Part shown: positions 1-9,117 of the stretch, in pieces
Numbering within the stretch: position 1 is the stretch's first letter
Layout of the letters: each line of letters begins with the position of its first letter
The notes under the pieces: model-generated
What the model saw: only the letters and a program-made list of their open reading frames with translations
Told to the model about the DNA's origin: nothing
Databases searched by the model: none
Translations under genes and position numbers: made by a program
Origin: Iodobacter fluviatilis
GTDB taxonomy: Bacteria > Pseudomonadota > Gammaproteobacteria > Burkholderiales > Chitinibacteraceae
NCBI RefSeq assembly: GCF_900451195.1
Contig: NZ_UGHR01000003.1
Span: forward strand, 434,001-498,000
Direction: 5' to 3'
Length of the DNA: 64,000 nt

Positions 1-1
1 C

Positions 2-520
2 AATCGCAAGGTTGAGCAGGCGGCAGCCAAATCTGCCGTACAAATTCTGGCCGACCCGGCACGTAATCTGCCGGTTCAGGCGGATAAACACGTATTTGTT
101 TTGCAAACCACGCCATTGGCCGATTACGCCAATCTGGTGAATCCGCGCGGTATTGGTCCTAATCAGGCGACGCCTGCTTTTGATTATTTTGCAGCAGAAA
201 TCAGCGCCCTCTTGCCTGCAGAGAGGCTGAGTATTCTGGATTACACCGAGGCCAAAACATGGCTTGCTGAGGTGAACGTCGCAGCGGATCAGCTGGTTCT
301 GGCTGTCATTGAAAATTACCCGCTGCCTGGTGAAGATTTTAAACAAGCGGCATCTAAAGCAATGGTGGCGGAACTTGCCGCTAAATTTGGCGCGCAATTG
401 GTGGTGATCGGTTTACGTAATGCCTATGAGCCTGTGCCTGAACTGGCTGGCCATGTTTGCGCTTACGGCAGCCGTGAATGCAGCGCGCGGGCTGCGGCGC
501 AGGTGTGCCTGAGCGTTTGA
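2..520 (+). CDS. GH3-like glycosidase, C-terminal fragment (5' end outside window)
   Basis: The frame is open from the left edge and ends at TGA 518-520, so about 172 C-terminal residues are visible. The segments VVIGLRNAYE and, shortly after, AYGSREC resemble the end of the C-terminal Rossmann-like domain of family 3 glycoside hydrolases of the NagZ / beta-N-acetylhexosaminidase type, where an L-R-N-P-Y-D element precedes a Y-rich turn. The catalytic barrel would lie upstream of the window. The protein stops about 15 residues after the AYG motif, whereas many GH3 proteins continue into a G-K-L-P-V-S strand, so the tail is short. A role in chitin or peptidoglycan sugar turnover is inference. 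A TTG at 101 could be read as a start, but the uninterrupted upstream frame argues against it. Confidence 0.55.
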   Translation, partial: NRKVEQAAAKSAVQILADPARNLPVQADKHVFVLQTTPLADYANLVNPRGIGPNQATPAFDYFAAEISALLPAERLSILDYTEAKTWLAEVNVAADQLVLAVIENYPLPGEDFKQAASKAMVAELAAKFGAQLVVIGLRNAYEPVPELAGHVCAYGSRECSARAAAQVCLSV

Positions 521-674
521 TTGTTTGATTCAGTGATGCCATTCCCGCGCAGATCCGGTTTTTTTATGCCGGATGAAAACAAAGGGCTGCGGGAGTGGCT
601 GATTGATGCGGTTTTGATTTGATTATATTTTTTATAAAAGGAGGTGCAGAAATTAAATAGACCTGGTTTTGGAT

Positions 675-704
675 TTGCGTATTAGATTTTTCAAAAAATA
701 TAAA
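675..704 (+). promoter_or_regulatory. Candidate sigma-70 promoter of the secreted chitin-binding protein gene
   Basis: TTGCGT (675-680) and TATAAA (699-704) are separated by 18 bases in an AT-rich stretch, about 48 bases upstream of the ATG at 753. A purine-rich GAGAGAGA ribosome-binding stretch sits just before the start codon. Prediction from spacing and consensus only. Confidence 0.35.
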
Positions 705-752
705 GAATTTGCTTTTTAAACGGCATTTATCCTAAACAATTGAGAGAGACGA

Positions 753-2963
753 ATGAAAAATTCAATGAAACACCGCTTAACCATTTTAGCTGGTTTATTA
801 GTTTCTATGCCTATGGCTGCGATTGCCGCGCCTGCTGCAACTAAGGGATCCTTCCAGGATTTCCTTGATAATATGCGTGCTTTTGAATCCGGTATTGATC
901 CGGCTAAAGCCGATTTTTATAAGCAGAATTTTAATTCACCGATTCTGCGCTATGCCAAAGTTGTTACTCCTGGCGTGCCGGTGCGTGATCCGTCTACGGG
1001 CAGCCTGATTATTGAGGCAACGACAGTTAACCAGTACTTTACTAAGCTGGGTCTTAATACTATTTACAATCCAAATGCAGCAGATCAGGCTGCCATGTTT
1101 AAGACCATGCAATACAGTTCGCTTAATGCTTGGGGTTTTATTGGTTATCAGCTGGGCGAAGCATTAATGATTGATACCGGTTATTACTCACCGGTGAAAT
1201 ATGTTTCAGCGACAGAAAATCTGGATAAATTCTATATTTTCGCGCCTGATTCAACATGGGCTAATGGTGTTACTGAAGCCACAATTGAAATTCCTGGCTC
1301 AGGCGGTAATAAAGTACGTGGCACACATAATAATCGCTGGGAAGGCACTTTCTCTGGCCGTAATGGTGTGAACAGCTTTGCTGATTTAAAAAATCCAGCC
1401 AAGCAAGAGTATGTGATTCGTGATGCCATGCGCTTTAACTATGGCGTGATGTCAGAAAAGCTGGCCGCTGCCAATATCACTTGGGCACAGGCCTTGGCTA
1501 AATCTTGGCCAGGTAAAGATGAAAACGGCAATCCAATTACCATTAAAGCCACGATGTCCGGTTTACTGGCTGCAGCTCACTTAGGCGGCGCTTGGGGGGC
1601 GGCTGATTTATTGATCACCAATAAAGTAGCGTGCGATGAGCAAGGCACTTGCGTAACAACCTATATCGATAAATTTGGTAATTACGATACGCAAATTGAT
1701 ACGCCAAACGATGACACCATTAGTGGCGGCCCGCTGGATGAGGTTTTATCTGCAGGGCAGGGTAATGACACGGTTTATACCGGCGGCGGCAAAAATACAA
1801 TTTATCTCAGCCAGTTCCCAGGTGGCACAACCACAGTAAAAGATTTTGTAGTGGGTAAAGATAAAATTGTATTACGCAACTGGACTGGCTCTAACCCGCT
1901 GGCTTCTTTAGCGGTAACAGATAGCGCAGGTGGTGCATTGCTGCAGTTTGCCGGGCAGTCTGTTTTGCTTGAAAAAGTTTCCGCTGCAGCTGTAAAGGCT
2001 AATCCATCAGCCGTGATTGTTGTTTCTGCCGTGTACAAGCTAGCATGGTCTGGCAAGCAAACCGCAACTGGTTTTAATCCGGCTCTGGATCAGATTCAGG
2101 GTACTGCGGGCCTTGGCTTTAAGCACCTGAAAATATTCCAGGACAACGGCAGCTTGTTTATTGGTACACAAGCAGCAGACGGTGGCATCTATTCATGGAT
2201 CGAATTGCCGGGCGTAACAGCTGCACAAGTATCTTCAGATATGTTCAGCAATATGAGTGGCAGTTATTCTGCGCTGGAGTTCACCGTGCTGCTGAACCCA
2301 ACCACATGGGGCTGGGGCAAGGCAAAAAGCGTGGATTACTTTAAAGCCGCGAATACAACGGTTAATTTAGCTGCATTTGCTTACAACTTTAGCGCTTTAG
2401 CGCTGAAGCAAGAGGGTGCTGATGTAGTGCTGACCTTAAATCCGGCTTCTAATGGCGGGGATACGAAGGCGCTGCGTTTACTCAATACTAAGATCTCTGA
2501 TCTGTCGGCTAAGAATTTCTACGGCGTAACCGGCAATTACAGCGATATTAAGATTGATGATCCATCAACTGCAATTTACTTCCCGGTAACGGCTTCGGCT
2601 GGCACTGGCGGTGTGATTGCGCCTTCTGGCGTTGTGCAAGTGCGTGAAAAAACCAATCAGGTTTTCACTATCACACCTAATGCTAACTTCAAAATCAAGA
2701 GCATTACCGTTGATGGCGTTGCACAAGCCATCAGCAGCAGCTTTACTTTGGTGAATGTGACTGGCCCGCGCAGTGTGGCTGTTAGTTTTGAAGCGGGTAG
2801 CTCCAACACTTGCGCTGCAACTGCATGGTCTGCAACCACGGTGTATGCCGCTGGCGGCACTAAGGTTTCACACAAAGGCTTCGAGTACACCAATAAATGG
2901 TGGACTCAAGGCAATGAGCCAGGCACAAATGATGTATGGACTAAAGGTGCAGCTTGCCAGTAA
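753..2963 (+). CDS. Secreted multidomain protein: possible lysozyme-like domain, Ca-binding repeat segment, InlB-like repeat, CBM5/12
   Basis: A 736-residue protein with a Sec signal peptide (residues 1 to about 25, hydrophobic core ILAGLLVSMP, cleavage near AIA-AP). Residues 40-320 are a domain I cannot name with certainty. It has FESG at 44-47 and SGLLAAAHLGG near 269-279, two features I associate with lysozyme-fold and T6SS- or phage-type muramidase domains, the Glu of ESG being a candidate catalytic residue (inference). Residues about 325-348 carry a glycine/aspartate-rich GQGNDTV stretch like RTX hemolysin-type calcium repeats, followed by a beta-rich region. Residues about 614-685 look like a bacterial InlB-B-type repeat. 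The last 45 residues (AWSATTVYAAGGTKVSHKG, later WWTQGNEPG) are a typical carbohydrate-binding module 5/12, which binds chitin. A terminator follows directly. Likely an exported chitin- or wall-active protein. Confidence 0.75.
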   Translation: MKNSMKHRLTILAGLLVSMPMAAIAAPAATKGSFQDFLDNMRAFESGIDPAKADFYKQNFNSPILRYAKVVTPGVPVRDPSTGSLIIEATTVNQYFTKLGLNTIYNPNAADQAAMFKTMQYSSLNAWGFIGYQLGEALMIDTGYYSPVKYVSATENLDKFYIFAPDSTWANGVTEATIEIPGSGGNKVRGTHNNRWEGTFSGRNGVNSFADLKNPAKQEYVIRDAMRFNYGVMSEKLAAANITWAQALAKSWPGKDENGNPITIKATMSGLLAAAHLGGAWGAADLLITNKVACDEQGTCVTTYIDKFGNYDTQIDTPNDDTISGGPLDEVLSAGQGNDTVYTGGGKNTIYLSQFPGGTTTVKDFVVGKDKIVLRNWTGSNPLASLAVTDSAGGALLQFAGQSVLLEKVSAAAVKANPSAVIVVSAVYKLAWSGKQTATGFNPALDQIQGTAGLGFKHLKIFQDNGSLFIGTQAADGGIYSWIELPGVTAAQVSSDMFSNMSGSYSALEFTVLLNPTTWGWGKAKSVDYFKAANTTVNLAAFAYNFSALALKQEGADVVLTLNPASNGGDTKALRLLNTKISDLSAKNFYGVTGNYSDIKIDDPSTAIYFPVTASAGTGGVIAPSGVVQVREKTNQVFTITPNANFKIKSITVDGVAQAISSSFTLVNVTGPRSVAVSFEAGSSNTCAATAWSATTVYAAGGTKVSHKGFEYTNKWWTQGNEPGTNDVWTKGAACQ

Positions 2964-2978
2964 TAAGTGATTAGATTT

Positions 2979-3009
2979 AAAAGCCCTGTCGTTTGGCGGG
3001 GCTTTTTTA
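2979..3009. terminator. Convergent intrinsic terminator
   Basis: An AAGCCC / GGGCTT stem with a short GC extension is flanked by A-rich and T-rich tracts (CTTTTTT on the plus strand). It lies between the convergent ends of the secreted-protein gene (stop 2963) and the chemoreceptor gene (stop 3007), so it can serve both. Confidence 0.75.
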
Positions 3010-4125
3010 TGCGTGCAGGCAGAGCGTTTCGCTGTCTTTTTCGCCGTTGATGGACATCTTTTCCAGATTGCTTAATACCAACAAACTAGCTGCTTCCATT
3101 TCAGCAACGGCTTCGATTGCTCTTTGTGAATCACCACTGAAATAGGAGCGTAAAGCGCTTAATGCCGCACTATGTACTTTCATATGGGGTGTTTCCATTT
3201 CTCGGTAGCCATTGAGCTTGGAAAAGCATTCTTTACCTTCGCCATCGTAATACCATTTACCTAAACGGCAGGATGTATGGCTGGCAAACTGGCTTTCATC
3301 CTCATTGGAAAGCCCAAACAGCACCTGATAAACCCGGAATTTAAAAATAATGTGATCCACTTTAGCCAGCTCGCAAAACCCTCTTAGGGCAGATGCTGCG
3401 CTGCTTTGCTCCATATTGGTCGATATTTGCATCAAGGTTTGCATCGTCCCGGATGCGGTTTGTCCATTTTGGCTGAAGCTTGCGGATTGTTGGGCTAAAT
3501 CACTCATTTTTGTGCGGCTATCGCTGCTATCGCTGCGAATCTGCTCAACTAGAATCGTAATGTCATTGGTGGCATTGGCGGTGCGCTCGGCCAGTTTTCT
3601 GACTTCATCTGCAACAACAGCAAAGCCGCGGCCCTGTTCTCCTGCGCGGGCAGCTTCAATGGCGGCATTGAGTGCCAGCAGATTAGTTTGCTCGGCAATT
3701 TCTTTAATCATTCGTACTATGCCACCCACTTCTTGTGCCCGAGCATCAAGCCGGCCAATTTGATCTGCTGCGCTGTTTGATGAGGTGGCGAGCTGAGCCA
3801 AGCTTACGGCAATTTGATCGATTTCTTGGCTGCTTTGAGATGACGCACGCTTCGCATTTGCTGCACTTTCTTTTTCGCTACGCATCGCGTTTGCGAGTGT
3901 AGCGAGCGAGGTTTGATTGGCGATTAAGGATTCAGAAAAGCTGGATAAATTGCCAATTAAACTTGTCAGTTGCTGTACTTTTGCTTCACTCACGATGGCA
4001 TTTTGTTCGGCTTGGTGGGCTCTTAGATTGGCATCATGTAACGATCTGTTTTTTTCTTCTAAGGCGTCCTGAAGCTGAGCGATCTCTGCAAGATGCTGAT
4101 TATTCATACGATTAAAAAATAGCAT
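3007..4125 (-). CDS. Soluble methyl-accepting chemotaxis protein with C-terminal CZB domain
   Basis: About 372 residues with no transmembrane segment, hence a cytoplasmic chemoreceptor. The N-terminus is coiled coil. Residues about 144-184 form the signalling tip hairpin that binds CheA/CheW ([20 protein letters not shown], then [18 protein letters not shown]). The C-terminal about 115 residues are a CZB (chemoreceptor zinc-binding) domain with the H / C-x-L-G-x-W / H-x3-H pattern: H258, C286, H314 and H318 are the likely zinc ligands. CZB receptors are linked to zinc, hypochlorite or pH sensing and often to diguanylate cyclase control. I prefer the ATG at 4125, preceded by TGGGG five bases upstream, over an in-frame TTG at 4143. 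The spacer between tip and CZB is short, so the methylation helices are reduced compared with membrane receptors. Confidence 0.85.
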   Translation of the reverse strand: MLFFNRMNNQHLAEIAQLQDALEEKNRSLHDANLRAHQAEQNAIVSEAKVQQLTSLIGNLSSFSESLIANQTSLATLANAMRSEKESAANAKRASSQSSQEIDQIAVSLAQLATSSNSAADQIGRLDARAQEVGGIVRMIKEIAEQTNLLALNAAIEAARAGEQGRGFAVVADEVRKLAERTANATNDITILVEQIRSDSSDSRTKMSDLAQQSASFSQNGQTASGTMQTLMQISTNMEQSSAASALRGFCELAKVDHIIFKFRVYQVLFGLSNEDESQFASHTSCRLGKWYYDGEGKECFSKLNGYREMETPHMKVHSAALSALRSYFSGDSQRAIEAVAEMEAASLLVLSNLEKMSINGEKDSETLCLHA

Positions 4126-4281
4126 GGTGACCCCAGAGCACAAGAAAGGAATTGTCTATTGAAGATTTTCATCATAGCTGATTAATCCAGCTTAGATTTG
4201 GAGTGAAATGGATGGTTTTTTAAAAATACCTGTGCATCATTGATCAGTGCAGGCGTGCGCTGCACATTTTTTGAGTCGGAA

Positions 4282-5064
4282 TCAGGAAGATAAACTAATT
4301 AAATAATTACGCAAATTAATGCCTTTATTGGTAATGCCCAATTTGCTTCTTAAACTATTTCTATGATTTTCAACCGTTTTGGAAGCCACACTTAAGCTTT
4401 GTGCAATTTCTTTGGTCGACATCCCTACCTTAATAAATTTGGCGACTTGCACTTCAGAAGGCGTGAGTAAGGCATAGAGGCTGGTATCAATATCGCCATT
4501 ATCATTCACAGCAGAAGCCACAATCCCTTCGATTAAATCGAGGCACATAATCAGAATTGGGTCAGAAATGGTGGCTTTAACCTGCCGGATTTGTGGCAGA
4601 TGTTGGCTGCGAATGCGCTCTAATACCTCATCAATTTCGCCGCTATCCTGCCATTCTCTGAATTCGGTGAGTGTTTCGGTCAGGCTGTAGAATTTGGCAA
4701 AATCCGGATTTGGGTTGTGGTTGTCGCTTTCTTCTTCCTGAGAGCCGACTTCAATATGCCAGAGGTTCTGATTAACGCGGAATAAATGTAGTTTTAAATC
4801 GCGGTTAAAAAACTTCCAACCGTCCGAGCCACTGACCGAGGTTTTAATCAGTGCCTTAATTGCGGCCAGATTATCCTGACCAATTAAAAAGCCGAAATGA
4901 TCCAGCTGGGTAGCGTTTTCATGCGAAGGGTAATTGTGATCCAGAATCTCGCCCGAGCTGAAAAAACTAATCACAAAAATATTGCGGTAGGCGAGCACAT
5001 ATTGAAATGAGCTAATTTTCATTTCAAGTTGTTCAATTAATTGCTTGGTCTGGTCAGTGGTCAT
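4282..5064 (-). CDS. LuxR-family transcriptional regulator with unassigned N-terminal sensor region
   Basis: A 260-residue protein. The last 60 residues are a LuxR/FixJ-type helix-turn-helix: LTPSEVQVAKFIKVGMSTKE begins it, then the recognition helix SKTVENHRNSLRSKLGI. The first 190 residues show no receiver Asp pattern and no acyl-homoserine-lactone-binding signature that I recognise. A PAS-like fold is possible (FVISFFSSGEILDHNY resembles the start of a PAS core), but this is inference. It is a single gene between the chemoreceptor and a repeat-rich spacer, with no obvious partner kinase adjacent. DNA-binding activator function is expected from the family; the target is unknown. Confidence 0.75.
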   Translation of the reverse strand: MTTDQTKQLIEQLEMKISSFQYVLAYRNIFVISFFSSGEILDHNYPSHENATQLDHFGFLIGQDNLAAIKALIKTSVSGSDGWKFFNRDLKLHLFRVNQNLWHIEVGSQEEESDNHNPNPDFAKFYSLTETLTEFREWQDSGEIDEVLERIRSQHLPQIRQVKATISDPILIMCLDLIEGIVASAVNDNGDIDTSLYALLTPSEVQVAKFIKVGMSTKEIAQSLSVASKTVENHRNSLRSKLGITNKGINLRNYLISLSS

Positions 5065-5220
5065 TCTTTAGCTTGAAAGTGATGAAGGCTTAGGACAGGG
5101 GTGAGATTCATTTTAGCTTAGCTGTTGTGGGATGGGGGGATTGAATGTTGCGTTGCGGGGGGATGGTTTGTGTTTTTGTGTGGTGGGCTGCAGTTGATCG
5201 TACTACGCAAAATATTTTAA

Positions 5221-5265
5221 GTGCCTTCAGCACGTGAATTTTGGTGCGTGAATCCCCTGCGGGCG
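5221..5265. repeat. Dispersed repeat family A, short copy (A1)
   Basis: A stretch beginning GTGCCTTCAGCACGTGAATT and ending in CCCCTGCGGGCG. It matches the left end of the longer copies at 5449, 13711 and 40311 (GTGCC-NN-GGCACGTTGATTT, then a CCCCGCGGGG-like palindrome). The left end contains a small GTGCC/GGCAC hairpin. Confidence 0.6.
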
Positions 5266-5295
5266 TAAGAATCTACATAAGTTTGATGCATTTGT

Positions 5296-5329
5296 TTCCC
5301 CCTTTGAAAAAGGGGGGCCAGGGGGGATT
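5296..5329. repeat. Palindromic C/G-tract repeat family B, single arm (B1)
   Basis: TTCCCCCTTTGAAAAAGGGG followed by GGCCAGGGGGGATT. The CCCCCTTT / AAAGGGGG hairpin is nearly the same as each arm of the two-armed element at 9847-9958. Confidence 0.65.
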
Positions 5330-5338
5330 GGGCAGTGT

Positions 5339-5424
5339 ATGGGGTGCGCAAGTCGTTTTTCTAGCGCACTGCTCTGTGCAATTACAAGTATTGAACCATC
5401 GTAGGGCGGGTTTTACCCTGTGTG
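5339..5424. repeat. Dispersed repeat family C, copy C1
   Basis: Contains ATTGAACCATCGTAGGGCGG and upstream matching words (GGGTGCGCAA, GTCGTT, AGCGCA, TTACAAGTATTGAA) in the same order as the copy at 17843-17925. The GGGCGGGTTTTACCC core is a small hairpin, also present as a perfect one at 9783-9799. Confidence 0.5.
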
Positions 5425-5425
5425 T

Positions 5426-5595
5426 TATGCAAAATCAAAAAGATCTTAGTGCCTTCGGCACGTTGATTTAGGTGCGGGAATTCCCCGCGGGGGACTCACT
5501 TTCTTGAACGGCTAAGAAAGTAAGCAAAACCGCAAGCTCAAAAGCACGATGGCCCCTCACTGCGGATAACTCCGCGAAACTCCGTGCTTCAATAT
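5426..5595. repeat. Dispersed repeat family A, internally shortened copy (A2)
   Basis: Starts with GCAAAATCAAAAAGATCTTA then GTGCCTTCGGCACGTTGATT and TTCCCCGCGGGG. It continues with a CTTTCTTG-CTAAGAAAG inverted pair, an AAAGCACGATGGCCCCT segment and finally GCGAAACTCCGTG. The same words appear in the same order in the copies at 13711 and 40311; this copy lacks their central roughly 150 bases. The 585-base spacer 5065-5649 holds A1, B1, C1 and A2 and no convincing gene. Confidence 0.65.
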
Positions 5596-5610
5596 TTGGG
5601 TTTTAAGCCT

Positions 5611-5641
5611 CAAGCTACGGCGGGTTTTTCGCCGTAGCTTG
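5611..5641 (-). terminator. Hairpin downstream of hisD
   Basis: CAAGCTACGGCG (5611-5622) pairs perfectly with CGCCGTAGCTTG (5630-5641) across a 7-base loop, 9 bases past the hisD stop on the minus strand. The following tract is not a clean T run, so termination efficiency is uncertain. Confidence 0.5.
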
Positions 5642-5649
5642 CTCTCTCA

Positions 5650-6945
5650 TCAATCCTTCAAACGATATTCCGCTGATCGTGCATGGGCGGTTAGGCCTTC
5701 GCCGTGGGCGAGGGTGCTGGCGATGCGGCCTAGTTTTTGGCTGCCCGCTTCTGAAACTTGGATAATGCTCGTGCGTTTTTGGAAGTCGTAAACGCCCAGC
5801 GGGCTGGCAAAACGGGCAGTGCGGGCGGTGGGGAGGACGTGATTTGGGCCGGCGCAATAATCGCCCAAAGACTCGCTGGTAAACTTGCCCATAAAAATCG
5901 CACCCGCGTGACGTAGCTCAGCTAGGTAGACTTCTGGGGTAGCGATGGATAATTCCAGATGTTCCGGCGCAATATAATTGGCAATTTCGCAGGCTTCGTG
6001 CAGATCTTTTACGGTAATTAAAGCGCCACGGCCGGTGAGCGACGCGCGGATAATGTCTTGGCGCGGCATGGTGGGGAGGAGCTTTTCAATACTGGCGGCA
6101 ACTTGCCCGATAAATTCTTCATCCGGGCAAAGCAGAATCGCTTGGGCGATTTCATCGTGCTCGGCCTGGCTGAATAAATCCATCGCGATCCAGTCCGGGT
6201 CGGTGGTGCCATCGCAAATCACTAGAATCTCTGAAGGGCCAGCCACCATATCAATGCCGACAATCCCAAATACACGGCGCTTGGCGGCGGCGACATAGGC
6301 GTTGCCGGGGCCGGTGATTTTATCCACAGCAGGTACGGTTTCGGTACCAAAAGCAAGCGCGCCCACTGCTTGCGCGCCGCCAATACAGAAGGCGCGGCTC
6401 ACGCCCGCCACGAAGGCTGCAGCGAGTACTAGATCATTTTTCTCGCCACGCGGCGTAGGCACTACCATGATGATTTCGGCGACACCGGCCACATGGGCTG
6501 GAATGGCGTTCATCAAGACGGAAGAGGGATAGCTCGCTTTGCCGCCCGGTACATAAATCCCGACTCTGTCGAGTGCTGTAACCTGCTGGCCTAGTACCGT
6601 GCCATCTTCATCTGTGTATTGCCAGGACGCCATTTTCTGGTGTTCGTGATATTTACGCACCCGCTCTGCTGCTGCCACTAAGGCCTCTCTTTGCACATCG
6701 GGCAGGCGATCGAACGCGTCTTTCAGCTCAGCCTGGCTTAGCTCCAGCTCCGCCATGGTTTGTGCCGCAACGCCGTCAAAGCGCTGGGTGTATTCCACTA
6801 CAGCCGCATCGCCGCGTGTTTTTACATCGTCAAGAATAGCCGCAACCCGGGTATCCACATCCGGATCTTGTGAGGTTTCAAAAGCCAGCAGGGCGGCGAG
6901 TTGTGATTGAAAATCAGCAGAACGAGAATCAAGGCGACGCAACAT
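5650..6945 (-). CDS. hisD: Histidinol dehydrogenase
   Basis: Catalyses the last two steps of histidine synthesis, oxidising L-histidinol to histidine with NAD+ and a zinc ion. The 431-residue protein has the family length and landmarks: the [12 protein letters not shown] nucleotide-site segment, QAEHDE with a zinc-binding Gln/His, and the catalytic APEHLEL Glu-His pair near the C-terminus, followed by [15 protein letters not shown]. The ATG at 6945 is taken as start; an in-frame TTG four codons upstream (6957) is also possible. In related bacteria hisD normally follows hisG directly. Here hisG lies 11 kb away on the same strand, with unrelated transport genes between. No hisC or hisB follows within the window. 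Confidence 0.95.
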   Translation of the reverse strand: MLRRLDSRSADFQSQLAALLAFETSQDPDVDTRVAAILDDVKTRGDAAVVEYTQRFDGVAAQTMAELELSQAELKDAFDRLPDVQREALVAAAERVRKYHEHQKMASWQYTDEDGTVLGQQVTALDRVGIYVPGGKASYPSSVLMNAIPAHVAGVAEIIMVVPTPRGEKNDLVLAAAFVAGVSRAFCIGGAQAVGALAFGTETVPAVDKITGPGNAYVAAAKRRVFGIVGIDMVAGPSEILVICDGTTDPDWIAMDLFSQAEHDEIAQAILLCPDEEFIGQVAASIEKLLPTMPRQDIIRASLTGRGALITVKDLHEACEIANYIAPEHLELSIATPEVYLAELRHAGAIFMGKFTSESLGDYCAGPNHVLPTARTARFASPLGVYDFQKRTSIIQVSEAGSQKLGRIASTLAHGEGLTAHARSAEYRLKD

Positions 6946-7030
6946 GGCAGGGTCCAAAAATCTATCGTAGGACGATTATACCCATGTAAGAAAATCATCT
7001 GCGCGGCTTATTGCCTTGATTTACCGATTA

Positions 7031-7648
7031 TTATTCCCAGGTAAACAGCAGATCAGCCCGCGATTTACTGGCTTCAATTAACCTAGCATTTGGGCCATCG
7101 GTGCTCTGCACCCACTCGATCGCTGCGGCTTCGCTGCGGCCAAATTGTATATGGCGCTGGATTAGGCGGGATTCTCTCAGTGTGTGGCCTACGTCTACAT
7201 ACCAAGTTTCATCCAGCAAGCTGGGTAATTGGGCCCAATGGCCGCTCTCCAGCAGCAGGTAGTTGCCTTCAACAATGATCAGTTGGTGTTGGGGCTGAAT
7301 AGGAATGGCGTTGGCGATGGGTTCTTCGATTGCGCGGCGAAACTCGGGGGCGTAGATGGTTTCATCTGTTGGCTGGGTTTTTAGTCGCTGAATCAGTGCG
7401 GCAAATCCTGCGCTATCAAAGGTATCTTCTGCGCCTTTCCTTGCTGCTTTGCCAAGGCGGGCTAACTCGCAATTGGCCAGATGGTAGCCATCCATGGGCA
7501 CTACAACGCTTTGCTGTGGATAAAGCTGCTGAATCTGCTGCGCCAGTGTGGATTTGCCCGAGCCGGGTGGGCCAACAATGCCGAGCAATTTGCGCTGGCC
7601 GCTGGCCAACAGGGTGTCGATTTTGGCCTGATAGCGTGACTGGATCAT
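7031..7648 (-). CDS. P-loop nucleoside / phosphoribulokinase-like kinase
   Basis: A 205-residue protein with Walker A GPPGSGKST at residues 26-34, a DGYHL substrate-site motif shortly after (VVVPMDGYHLANCEL), and a VEGNYLLLE strand. Together these are typical of the uridine kinase / pantothenate kinase / fructose kinase-like (FrcK/YggC-type) branch of the phosphoribulokinase superfamily. Family members phosphorylate small sugar or nucleoside hydroxyls; the substrate cannot be read from sequence. It lies downstream of the TRAP transporter genes on the same strand but behind a strong 17-bp hairpin, so co-transcription is limited. The ATG at 7648 is followed by a normal N-terminus. Confidence 0.75.
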   Translation of the reverse strand: MIQSRYQAKIDTLLASGQRKLLGIVGPPGSGKSTLAQQIQQLYPQQSVVVPMDGYHLANCELARLGKAARKGAEDTFDSAGFAALIQRLKTQPTDETIYAPEFRRAIEEPIANAIPIQPQHQLIIVEGNYLLLESGHWAQLPSLLDETWYVDVGHTLRESRLIQRHIQFGRSEAAAIEWVQSTDGPNARLIEASKSRADLLFTWE

Positions 7649-7681
7649 TGTGTATTTTTCCCGGCGGTAGGAGCAAAACTA

Positions 7682-7722
7682 ACACAGGCCCCAGCCGCTA
7701 TCAATGCGGCTGGGGCCTGTGT
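7682..7722 (-). terminator. Strong 17-bp hairpin terminator after dctM
   Basis: ACACAGGCCCCAGCCGC (7682-7698) pairs perfectly with GCGGCTGGGGCCTGTGT (7706-7722), loop TATCAAT. On the minus strand it is 21 bases past the dctM stop and followed by AGTTTTG. Likely ends the dctPQM transcript. Confidence 0.75.
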
Positions 7723-7743
7723 GGTTTGCTTATTCGTCAGGGC

Positions 7744-9117
7744 CTACATCATGCCCATGGCCGTGGGGAGCCACAGCGAGATGGCGGGCACATAGGTAAT
7801 CAGCAGCAAAAAGCCCAGCATGGTCAGCAGCCATGGCCAGACCGCTACGGTGAGCTCGGTGATGCCCATCTTGGTAATGCCGGAGGCCACATATAGATTA
7901 AGCCCTACCGGCGGATGGCACATGCCGACTTCCATATTCACGGTGATCAAAATCCCAAAGTGGATGGGATTGATACCCAGCTTAACCGCCACAGGGAAGA
8001 GGATAGGGGCCATGATCAGAATGATGGACGATGGCTCCATCACATTACCGGCCAAGAGCAGCAGAATATTCACCGCCAGCAAAAAGGTGATCGGGCCAAG
8101 GCCCATACCCAGCAGCCAATCGGCCATGGCCTGCGGAATGCCTTCGTTGGTCATCACAAACGAGAACAAAACGGCATTGGTAATGATGTAGAGCAGCATG
8201 GCACTCATGCTGGCTGAATCGAGCAGCACTTTGGGTACGCGGCTAAGTGGCAAATCGCGGTATACAAATACGGCAATGATAAAGGCGTACACGGCGGCGA
8301 TGGCAGCGGCTTCGGTTGGGGTAAATACGCCGGTGTAAATCCCGCCCAATACCAGTACGATCAGCATTAAGCCCCACACCGAGCGGCGAAAAGCACCCCA
8401 ACGCTCGCCCGCTGTGGCTTTGGGCATGCGTGGATAGCCAAACTTACGTGCGCGCCACCAGGTGGTCAGCCCCAGAAAAAATGCCAGCATCAGGCCAGGA
8501 ATCACCCCTGCCATAAATAGCGCACCCACCGAGGTATTGGTGGCGACAGAGAACATCACCATGGCAATCGATGGCGGAATTAAAATCCCCAAAGCGCCAG
8601 CAGTGGTAATGACCCCTGCACCAAACTGACGTGGAAAGCCTTGCTTAATCATGGCGGGCAAAAGGATGGAGCCAATCGCCACTACTGTGGCCGGGCTGGA
8701 GCCGGAAACCGCTGCAAATAATGCACAGGCCAGCACACCCGCCAAGCCTAATCCGCCATGAAAGTGGCCTACCATGCTGGTGGCAAAGTCGATCATGCGG
8801 CGGGCTACCCCACCGTGGGTTAAGAAATTACCGGCCAGAATAAAGAAGGGAATGGCCATAATTTCAAACTTCTCTATCCCCGTGAACAATTTCAGCGCCA
8901 CCGATTCGATGGGCACATTGGTCATGGTGAATAAGAAGGTAAGTACGGTCAGCCCCAGCGCGATAGAAATTGGCATGCCGGTGGCCATTAGTGCCAGCAG
9001 CAGGCAGAACACCACGGCTTTTTTGCCGCCAACGATGGCGATAATGGCTAAAGATCCGAATACCAGGGCGGGTATTTTGATTGACCAGTGCGCTTCTGGT
9101 GCAGGAATGGTACTCAT
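7744..9117 (-). CDS. dctM: TRAP transporter large permease
   Basis: A 457-residue, very hydrophobic protein with the roughly 12-helix DctM layout. It carries the conserved segments AIPFFILAGNFLTHGGVARR, GSSPATVVAIGSILLPAM and GILIPPSIAMV, and late in the protein NMEVGMCHPPVGLN. It forms the ion-coupled channel of a tripartite (TRAP) importer with DctQ and the periplasmic DctP. The N-terminus has an unusually long soluble and first-helix extension (about 40 residues) before the canonical core. Its ATG overlaps the dctQ stop by 4 bases, indicating translational coupling. Confidence 0.93.
   Translation of the reverse strand: MSTIPAPEAHWSIKIPALVFGSLAIIAIVGGKKAVVFCLLLALMATGMPISIALGLTVLTFLFTMTNVPIESVALKLFTGIEKFEIMAIPFFILAGNFLTHGGVARRMIDFATSMVGHFHGGLGLAGVLACALFAAVSGSSPATVVAIGSILLPAMIKQGFPRQFGAGVITTAGALGILIPPSIAMVMFSVATNTSVGALFMAGVIPGLMLAFFLGLTTWWRARKFGYPRMPKATAGERWGAFRRSVWGLMLIVLVLGGIYTGVFTPTEAAAIAAVYAFIIAVFVYRDLPLSRVPKVLLDSASMSAMLLYIITNAVLFSFVMTNEGIPQAMADWLLGMGLGPITFLLAVNILLLLAGNVMEPSSIILIMAPILFPVAVKLGINPIHFGILITVNMEVGMCHPPVGLNLYVASGITKMGITELTVAVWPWLLTMLGFLLLITYVPAISLWLPTAMGMM

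Noticed and set aside
5241..5471. 76-residue plus-strand frame after hisD
   Set aside because: Runs through repeats A1, B1, C1 and A2; composition follows the repeats.
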